A model generated the notes under the pieces. It had not been told where the DNA came from and ran no database searches. It worked only from the letters and a program-made list of their open reading frames with translations. Below are positions 6,319-11,548 of a stretch of 11,548 nucleotides of DNA, piece after piece. The position numbers were made by a program, and so were the translations under genes. Each line of letters starts with the position of its first letter. Position 1 is the first letter of the stretch. The DNA comes from Actinomycetes bacterium (GTDB taxonomy: Bacteria; Actinomycetota; Acidimicrobiia; Acidimicrobiales; RAAP-2): NCBI GenBank assembly GCA_021777285.1, contig JAJYDR010000073.1:1-11548 (forward strand), in the 5' to 3' direction.

Positions 6319-6984
6319 ATGAATCGGCGCTTCGGACTCTCGCACCGCACGCCCACCCCGATCGTGCCGGTGTTGGCGGCACCGGCGATGCACCAGTCCG
6401 TCGTACGGGTGTTCGCCATGGTGGGCGAGGCGATGGCCGAGGCGACCCATTCGTTGCTCGCGGGTGACCGGGAGTTGGCCAAGCAGGTCGTCGAGCAGGA
6501 CGACGCGATCGACACCCTGGTCAACGAGATCGTCGCCAGCGTCGAGGCGCAACTACTCGAGAGCGACGGGCTGTCCGTCGAGACCCGGCGAACCCTGTTG
6601 ACCCTGCTGCGGGTGCTACCCGAGGTCGAGCGAAACGGCGACCTCGCCGAGCACATCGCGCGCCGTGCGGCGCGCGGTCTCGGCACCGAGATGTCCCCGC
6701 GCAGTCGTGGGCTGGTCGAGCGAATGGGCGAGGTCGCCTCTACGATCTGGCGCGAGGCAACCGACGTCGTGATCGACGGCAAGCTCGAGGCGACGGGTGC
6801 CATCGAGGACATCGACGACGAGTTGGACGAACTGCACGTGGCGCTCACGGCGGAACTGGTGTCGGGCTCGATGGCCCTACCGGTCGCGGTGGAGGTCTCG
6901 CTGCTCGCGCGCTTCTACGAGCGCTTCGGCGACCACTGCGTCAACCTCGCGCGACGCCAGGTCGGACGAGACGGCGCCGACTGA
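6319..6984 (+). CDS. PhoU-like phosphate signalling protein
   Basis: The 221-residue all-helical protein fits a two-repeat PhoU. Each repeat carries the metal-binding E-x-x-x-D type motif: EVERNGDLAEHIARR (102-116, Glu104/Asp108) and YERFGDHCVNLARR (200-213, Glu201/Asp205). PhoU proteins bind metal clusters and restrain the PstSCAB phosphate transporter and the PhoR kinase at the inner membrane face. No pst or phoBR gene is in the window, so the partner is unknown and a related PhoU-domain role is possible. The first 20 or so residues are Pro-rich and lie outside the usual fold. The ATG at 6319 is kept because a -10 hexamer sits 6 bases upstream; ATGs at 6388 or 6418 are alternatives. Its stop abuts the asd stop directly. 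Confidence 0.82.
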   Translation: MNRRFGLSHRTPTPIVPVLAAPAMHQSVVRVFAMVGEAMAEATHSLLAGDRELAKQVVEQDDAIDTLVNEIVASVEAQLLESDGLSVETRRTLLTLLRVLPEVERNGDLAEHIARRAARGLGTEMSPRSRGLVERMGEVASTIWREATDVVIDGKLEATGAIEDIDDELDELHVALTAELVSGSMALPVAVEVSLLARFYERFGDHCVNLARRQVGRDGAD

Positions 6985-8025
<1,041 letters not shown>

Positions 8026-8028
8026 GGA

Positions 8029-8508
8029 CTACTGCGCGTCGAGTCCGAACGCGGTGTGCAAGTACCGAACGGCTTCGGCCACGCGGTCGGCGCGCACCAC
8101 ACACGAGATGCGGATCGAACTGGTCGAGATCATCTCGATGTTGATTCCGTTCGACGAGAGCGTCTCGAACATCAAGGCCGTGATGCCGGGGCTCGACTTC
8201 ATGCCGGCGCCCACGATGGTGACGCGACCGATCTTGTCGTCGGTGGTGACCTCGGCCGCACCGATCTCCTCCTTGACCGTCATGCAGGCGTCACGCGCGG
8301 CGTCGAGGTCGGTCATCGCTACGGTGAAGGAGATGTCGGTCAGGCCGTTGGCGCCGGTGTTCTGGACGATCATGTCGACGTTGATAGAGCGGTCCGCGAG
8401 CGCGCGAAACAAGTGCGCCGCGATGCCGGGACGGTCGGGAACGCCGCCCACGGTGATCTTGGCCTCCGAGGTGTCGTCGGTCACGGCCGAGACGACTGCG
8501 TCTTCCAT
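8029..8508 (-). CDS. Aspartate kinase beta subunit from an internal start in lysC
   Basis: Translation from an in-frame ATG at 8508 (Met247 of the full protein) would give 159 residues comprising the two ACT domains. It begins MEDAVVSAV, resembling the start of the known Corynebacterium glutamicum beta subunit. The Shine-Dalgarno at 8523-8517 supports it. In C. glutamicum and Bacillus, such products form alpha2beta2 aspartokinase with the full-length chain, with inhibitor bound at the subunit interface. Expression here is inferred. Confidence 0.7.
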   Translation of the reverse strand: MEDAVVSAVTDDTSEAKITVGGVPDRPGIAAHLFRALADRSINVDMIVQNTGANGLTDISFTVAMTDLDAARDACMTVKEEIGAAEVTTDDKIGRVTIVGAGMKSSPGITALMFETLSSNGINIEMISTSSIRISCVVRADRVAEAVRYLHTAFGLDAQ

Positions 8509-9246
8509 GGTGGGGTCCTCCTCAACGATCCAGGTACCTGGCTCCCAGGTAAAACTCGAACGAACGTGCAACGGCACCTGGTGTCGGCGAGCGAATTCGA
8601 CCGATCGCAGCATCAGCACGCGGCCACCGGTCGCCGCCATCTCGAGCATCTCGTCGAAGGACACCTTCGCGAGCCGCCGGGCGCTCGAAACGACGCGCGG
8701 GTCGGCCGAGAAGACGCCGGTCACGTCGGTGTAGATCTCGCAGACGTCGGCCTTCAACGCCGCGGCGAGCGCCACCGCGGTCACGTCCGAGCCGCCCCGG
8801 CCGAGGGTCGTGATGTCGCGTTCCGTCGACACACCCTGGAAACCAGCGACCACCGGGACGAGGCCCGCGTCGAGCGCGTCGCGGATCCGGTCGGGCCGCA
8901 TCTCGAGGATCTTGGCCTTGGTGTGGTCGGTGTCGGTGATGATCCCGGCCTGGGAGCCCGTGAAGGACGCCGAGTCGACGCCACAGGCCGCCAGCGCCAT
9001 CGAGACGAGCGCCATCGAGATGCGCTCGCCGGCGGTGAGGAGCATGTCGAGCTCCCGGGGTGGTCGGTTCGGCGAGACGTCATCGGCTAGGCGGATCAGG
9101 TCGTCGGTGAACTTGCCCATCGCCGAGACGACGACCACGACGTCGTTGCCCGCGGCGCGCGTACGGGCCACGTGATCAGCGACGGCGCGGATTCGTTCGG
9201 CGTCACCGACCGACGTGCCGCCGTACTTCTGAACGACCAGTGCCAT
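8029..9246 (-). CDS. lysC: Aspartate kinase (alpha subunit)
   Basis: The 405-residue enzyme phosphorylates aspartate with ATP, the first and normally feedback-controlled step of the aspartate family. The kinase domain shows KYGGTSV (7-13), [13 protein letters not shown] (38-50), TAGERIS (71-77), [12 protein letters not shown] (146-157) and [13 protein letters not shown] (172-184). Two ACT domains follow from about residue 250; [17 protein letters not shown] and [16 protein letters not shown] are their recognisable segments, and allosteric lysine/threonine control is expected. The ATG at 9246 matches family N-termini and has a -10 hexamer 6 bases upstream; longer in-frame extensions are not family sequence. 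An internal start probably also yields a beta subunit. asd follows, and the FKBP gene is divergent. Confidence 0.97.
   Translation of the reverse strand: MALVVQKYGGTSVGDAERIRAVADHVARTRAAGNDVVVVVSAMGKFTDDLIRLADDVSPNRPPRELDMLLTAGERISMALVSMALAACGVDSASFTGSQAGIITDTDHTKAKILEMRPDRIRDALDAGLVPVVAGFQGVSTERDITTLGRGGSDVTAVALAAALKADVCEIYTDVTGVFSADPRVVSSARRLAKVSFDEMLEMAATGGRVLMLRSVEFARRHQVPLHVRSSFTWEPGTWIVEEDPTMEDAVVSAVTDDTSEAKITVGGVPDRPGIAAHLFRALADRSINVDMIVQNTGANGLTDISFTVAMTDLDAARDACMTVKEEIGAAEVTTDDKIGRVTIVGAGMKSSPGITALMFETLSSNGINIEMISTSSIRISCVVRADRVAEAVRYLHTAFGLDAQ
8517..8523 (-). promoter_or_regulatory. Internal Shine-Dalgarno in lysC
   Basis: The minus strand reads GAGGAGG, 8 bases before the in-frame ATG at 8508. 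It is one of the strongest ribosome binding sites in the window and lies wholly inside coding sequence. Confidence 0.75.
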
Positions 9247-9252
9247 GCAGCA

Positions 9253-9258
9253 ACGATA
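9253..9258 (-). promoter_or_regulatory. -10 element, leaderless start of lysC
   Basis: TATCGT on the minus strand is followed by 6 bases (tgctgc) and then the ATG at 9246. No Shine-Dalgarno is visible. Confidence 0.55.
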
Positions 9259-9290
9259 GTTGACCGGCGGGCGACCTTTCGTGGGCCAAG

Positions 9291-9296
9291 TAATGT
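9291..9296 (+). promoter_or_regulatory. -10 element, leaderless start of the FKBP gene
   Basis: TAATGT is followed by 7 bases (cgcaccc) and then the ATG at 9304. TTGACC at 9260-9265 is 25 bases away, too far to be its -35. Confidence 0.55.
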
Positions 9297-9303
9297 CGCA
9301 CCC

Positions 9304-9957
9304 ATGGCAACTGCGAAGCGAGAGCGACAGAAGGCGGCCCGTCGCCAAAAGATTGAGACCCAGCAACGCGCCGCGAAGCGGCGTAAGACCATCCAACGCA
9401 CGTCGATCGTGGTCGTCGTCGCGATCGCGATCATCGTCTCGGCCGCACTGCTGTTCCGTGGCAAGTCAACGCCGACGACGACCACCACCGTCGCCGCGGC
9501 TCCAACCACGACCACCGCACCGGTGACCTCCACGACGACCGCGCCCGTGCACTTCGCCCCCGTGGCCAGCCCCTCGCCGGCGGGAACCTTCGGCAAGGCG
9601 CCGACAGTGATCGTGCCCGCCGGGGCGCCCCCCACCACGCCCGAGATGAGCAACCTCATCACGGGCACCGGACCGGCCGCGAAGGTCGGCCAGAAGCTCA
9701 CCGTGCAGTACGTCCTCGCCACCTACTCGACGCGCAAAGTTATCCAGTCGTCGTGGACGGCCCAACCCTTCACCTTCACCCTCGGCGCCGGACAGGTGAT
9801 CACCGGCTGGGACAAGGGGATGGTGGGCATGCGCGTCGGCGGACGCCGCGAGCTCATCCTGCCGCCGTCACTCGGCTACGGCGCCGTAGCCCGGGGCGGC
9901 GGCATCGCGGCGAACGATACCCTCGTCTTCGTCGTCGACCTTCTGAAGATCAGTTAA
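9304..9957 (+). CDS. Membrane-anchored FKBP-type peptidyl-prolyl isomerase
   Basis: The 217-residue product has a very basic, probably cytosolic N-terminus (1-33), one transmembrane helix (about 34-51) and a Thr/Pro/Ala-rich linker (about 55-95). A single FKBP domain (about 115-217) should face outside, where it would assist folding of exported proteins. Ligand-pocket residues by comparison with human FKBP12 are Tyr136, Phe156, Val165-Ile166, Trp169, Tyr192 (in [10 protein letters not shown]) and Phe209. The FKBP12 Phe36-Asp37 pair appears as Ile147-Gln148, which may lower activity. The ATG at 9304 is set by the -10 hexamer and by family-like basic N-termini; an extension to 9172 would enter lysC antisense. 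A cyclophilin gene follows after 26 bases. Confidence 0.9.
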   Translation: MATAKRERQKAARRQKIETQQRAAKRRKTIQRTSIVVVVAIAIIVSAALLFRGKSTPTTTTTVAAAPTTTTAPVTSTTTAPVHFAPVASPSPAGTFGKAPTVIVPAGAPPTTPEMSNLITGTGPAAKVGQKLTVQYVLATYSTRKVIQSSWTAQPFTFTLGAGQVITGWDKGMVGMRVGGRRELILPPSLGYGAVARGGGIAANDTLVFVVDLLKIS

Positions 9958-9983
9958 CCAATCCACCAGCGAAGCGAGCGATC

Positions 9984-10535
9984 ATGAGCGACCTCATCCC
10001 CAACCCCGACGGCTCGAGCGTCCAGCGCCAGCGTTTTGACGCGCCGCCGCCGATGATCATCGACCCCGCCAAGACCTACGGCGCGACGATGGTGACCTCC
10101 ATGGGCACCCTCGAGATCGCCCTGGACCCGCTCGCGGCCCCACAGACGGTCAACAGCTTCGTCTTCCTCGCGCGCTGGCACTACTTCGACGGCATCGTCT
10201 TTCACCGCATCATCCCCGGCTTCGTCCTCCAAGGTGGCGATCCGACAGGTAGCGGCAGCGGCGGCCCCGGCTACCGCTTCGAGGACGAACTACCCAAGGC
10301 CGGTCGCTACGAGCTCGGGTCGCTCGCCATGGCCAACGCCGGCCCCAACACCAACGGCAGCCAGTTCTTCGTCATCTCGGGACCCGACGGCGTCCGGCTC
10401 CCGCCGCTCTACGCGCTCTTTGGCAAGGTCGTCAAGGGCCTCGACGTGGTCGCCGCCATCAATGACGTCGGCACGCCGTCGGGCAAGCCCCGCGAACGCG
10501 TCGTCATCGAGTCGGTGACGATCAGCGAGTCCTAG
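9984..10535 (+). CDS. Cyclophilin-type peptidyl-prolyl cis-trans isomerase
   Basis: The 183-residue product contains the whole cyclophilin domain. FHRIIPGFVLQGGDPTGSGS (73-92) carries the catalytic Arg75, Phe80 and Gln83, and NTNGSQFFVI (122-131) and LYALFGKVVKGLDVV (142-156) follow. There is no signal peptide or membrane helix, so it is probably cytosolic. The N-terminal 30 residues are Pro-rich and outside the domain. The Trp that contacts cyclosporin in human cyclophilin A is not obvious here; Leu or Tyr lies in that region. The ATG at 9984 was chosen because the upstream open frame reads through the FKBP gene in another frame. The 26-base gap has only a weak purine-rich stretch and no -10 hexamer, consistent with co-transcription. 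Its stop overlaps that of the next gene. Confidence 0.93.
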   Translation: MSDLIPNPDGSSVQRQRFDAPPPMIIDPAKTYGATMVTSMGTLEIALDPLAAPQTVNSFVFLARWHYFDGIVFHRIIPGFVLQGGDPTGSGSGGPGYRFEDELPKAGRYELGSLAMANAGPNTNGSQFFVISGPDGVRLPPLYALFGKVVKGLDVVAAINDVGTPSGKPRERVVIESVTISES

Positions 10536-11137
10536 TCCAGGTTCGCGGCGTTCGCGCCACGGGTCACCTCGACGTCGTCGGCAACGACGACGCGCCACCG
10601 ACCGTCTGACTCGGCCAAGACGCCTCGCGCACCCACGACCACCAGTGGCTCGTCGCCCGTGTGCAGGTGGCGGGTCCGCTCGAGTTGCTCCACCGTTGCG
10701 GGAACCGTGAGTACCACCCCGCGCCGGTAGCCGAGCCCGATGGTCGGCGCGCCGCCACGTGGATCGATCATCACCGACCCGAGCACCGTCGCCACCGACC
10801 CGATCGCGACGAGTCGCGCCGCGGCGAGCGCGTCGCCAAAGGCGCTGGCACGCCAGACCGCTCGCGCGTGCAACGCCGCCCCGTCGCTCAACACCACGTA
10901 GTCGGCGTGCGCGACGCGTTCGACGAGGGCGGCCTCGTGGACACCGGCGCGGTCGAGCACCATCAGCGCTTCCACCTGTGCCCCGAACGGTTCGAGCGCG
11001 GTGGCGACCTCGAGCGCCGCCTGTGCGGCGCCGACGAAGGCGGCGGCGGTCGGCACGACCACCACAGACGCGCCCTCGAGCTCGCCAGCCATAGCGTCGA
11101 TGAGGGCGCGCAGCGAGCCGGCGACGAGCGTGGTCAC
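10532..11137 (-). CDS. Cyanophycinase/peptidase S51-like (class I amidotransferase-like fold) protein, degenerate
   Basis: The 201-residue product resembles peptidase S51/cyanophycinase-like proteins in order of elements. It has a strand ending in VVVVPTAAAF (25-34), FGAQVEALMVLDR (51-63), ADYVVLSDGAALH (78-90, in place of the usual SGG), LVAIGSVATVLGS (109-121, in place of GxSAGA), and GLGYRRGVVLTV (134-145). The C-terminal strands around VVVGARGVLAESDGRWRVV (166-184) also fit. The only nucleophile candidate is Ser114, and the usual downstream His is not apparent, so it may be inactive or altered. The GTG at 11137 was chosen because GATACT lies 6 bases upstream; an extension to 11182 would enter the next gene's promoter. 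Family assignment is from memory and moderately sure. Confidence 0.62.
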   Translation of the reverse strand: MTTLVAGSLRALIDAMAGELEGASVVVVPTAAAFVGAAQAALEVATALEPFGAQVEALMVLDRAGVHEAALVERVAHADYVVLSDGAALHARAVWRASAFGDALAAARLVAIGSVATVLGSVMIDPRGGAPTIGLGYRRGVVLTVPATVEQLERTRHLHTGDEPLVVVGARGVLAESDGRWRVVVADDVEVTRGANAANLD

Positions 11138-11143
11138 GTGTCG

Positions 11144-11149
11144 AGTATC
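11144..11149 (-). promoter_or_regulatory. Possible -10 element of the S51-like gene
   Basis: GATACT on the minus strand is followed by 6 bases (cgacac) and then the GTG at 11137. It has the same spacing as the other examples but lacks the first T. Confidence 0.35.
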
Positions 11150-11169
11150 CCACCCAGACGACCGGGAAC

Positions 11170-11175
11170 TACTAT
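11170..11175 (+). promoter_or_regulatory. -10 element, leaderless start of the hydroxyacyl-CoA dehydrogenase gene
   Basis: TACTAT is followed by 6 bases (ccagca) and then the ATG at 11182. It is among the best matches to the -10 consensus in the window. Confidence 0.6.
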
Positions 11176-11181
11176 CCAGCA

Positions 11182-11548
11182 ATGAACTTGCGAACCATCG
11201 GCGTCTTGGGGTCAGGCATCATGGGTAGCGGCATCGCCGAGGTGGTCGCGGCCACGGGGGCGAGCGTCATCGTCCGCAGCCGTAATCGGGCGAGCGCCGA
11301 CGCGTTGCTCGTGGGACTGGACCGTTCACTCGCGCGCCAAGTCGAGCGGGGCACGCGTGACGCCGCCGACGCCGCCGCGTTGCACGCGCGCGTCACGGTC
11401 ACGACCGAGCTTGCCGACCTCGCGAACTGCGACCTGGTCATCGAGTCGGTCGTCGAGGACATGGACGTCAAGCGAGTGCTCTTCAACGATCTCGACCACG
11501 TCGTACGACCAGATGCGATCCTCGCGACCAACACCTCGACCCTGTCGG
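11182..11548 (+). CDS. 3-hydroxyacyl-CoA (3-hydroxybutyryl-CoA) dehydrogenase, N-terminal part
   Basis: The first 122 codons are present and the gene runs off the right edge. The N-terminal Rossmann fold is clear: IGVLGSGIMGSGIAEVVAATG (6-26) with the GxGxxG NAD-binding loop at 10-15. The conserved DLVIESVVEDMDVKRVLF segment and ATNTSTLS near the end are diagnostic. The enzyme would oxidise 3-hydroxyacyl-CoA with NAD in beta-oxidation or act in butanoate metabolism. The usual Asp at the end of beta-2 that binds the NAD ribose is replaced by Arg-Ser-Arg (32-34), so cofactor preference is worth checking. It is divergent from the S51-like gene across 44 bases and has a good leaderless promoter. 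Confidence 0.9.
   Translation, partial: MNLRTIGVLGSGIMGSGIAEVVAATGASVIVRSRNRASADALLVGLDRSLARQVERGTRDAADAAALHARVTVTTELADLANCDLVIESVVEDMDVKRVLFNDLDHVVRPDAILATNTSTLS

Noticed and set aside
6260..6382. Extension of RmuC upstream of 6259
   Set aside because: It overlaps the divergent phoU-like start and skips the strong Shine-Dalgarno and the natural hydrophobic N-terminus.
6961..6981. GTCGG...CCGAC inverted repeat at the phoU-like 3' end as a terminator
   Set aside because: Five base pairs with an 11-base loop inside coding sequence and no U-run is expected by chance at this GC content.
9247..9396. N-terminal extension of lysC
   Set aside because: It runs antisense into the FKBP gene. The KYGGTSV kinase start matches family N-termini from 9246.
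9470..9540. Repeats of acgacc/accacc resembling a microsatellite
   Set aside because: They encode the Thr-rich linker between the membrane helix and the FKBP domain, so low-complexity coding sequence explains them.

Overview
The window is a compact, high-GC stretch of housekeeping chromosome. It holds one partial tRNA gene and 14 protein genes, the last cut by the window edge. Genes occupy about 96% of it and the gaps total roughly 420 bases. Gene content (lysC-asd, a tesB-type thioesterase, RmuC, GtrA), GC-rich third positions, frequent GTG starts and many apparently leaderless genes suggest an actinobacterium, possibly of the Acidimicrobiia. That placement is inference. There is no sign of phage, transposon, CRISPR, island or recent transfer.

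Layout, left to right: a truncated tRNA-Tyr (-) diverges from a YajQ-family gene (+). That gene converges with a GtrA-family membrane protein gene (-), which diverges from acyl-CoA thioesterase II (+), followed by a DinB-superfamily gene (+). These face a three-gene minus-strand block: rmuC, an anchored protein of unknown function, then citrate synthase. A phoU-like gene (+) diverges from rmuC and abuts the end of the lysC-asd pair (-). Divergent from lysC is a pair of prolyl isomerase genes (+): a membrane-anchored FKBP type, then a cyclophilin type. The latter converges with a cyanophycinase/peptidase S51-like gene (-), which diverges from a 3-hydroxyacyl-CoA dehydrogenase running off the right edge.

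Functional themes: lysC and asd catalyse the first and third enzymatic steps away from aspartate, toward lysine/diaminopimelate, threonine and methionine. Citrate synthase, the thioesterase and the hydroxyacyl-CoA dehydrogenase belong to acetyl-CoA and fatty acyl-CoA metabolism. The prolyl isomerases serve protein folding on opposite sides of the membrane. I see no new multi-gene system.

The most notable signals are architectural. (1) Most genes lack a Shine-Dalgarno and instead have a TANNNT -10 hexamer ending 6-7 bases before the start codon, the geometry of leaderless transcription; the tRNA has the same arrangement. (2) All four convergent gene pairs have overlapping or abutting stop codons, one pair inside the loop of a perfect hairpin. 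(3) lysC has a strong internal Shine-Dalgarno and ATG at the expected start of the regulatory beta subunit. (4) Several enzymes differ at conserved positions: TesB, the FKBP and the S51-like protein.
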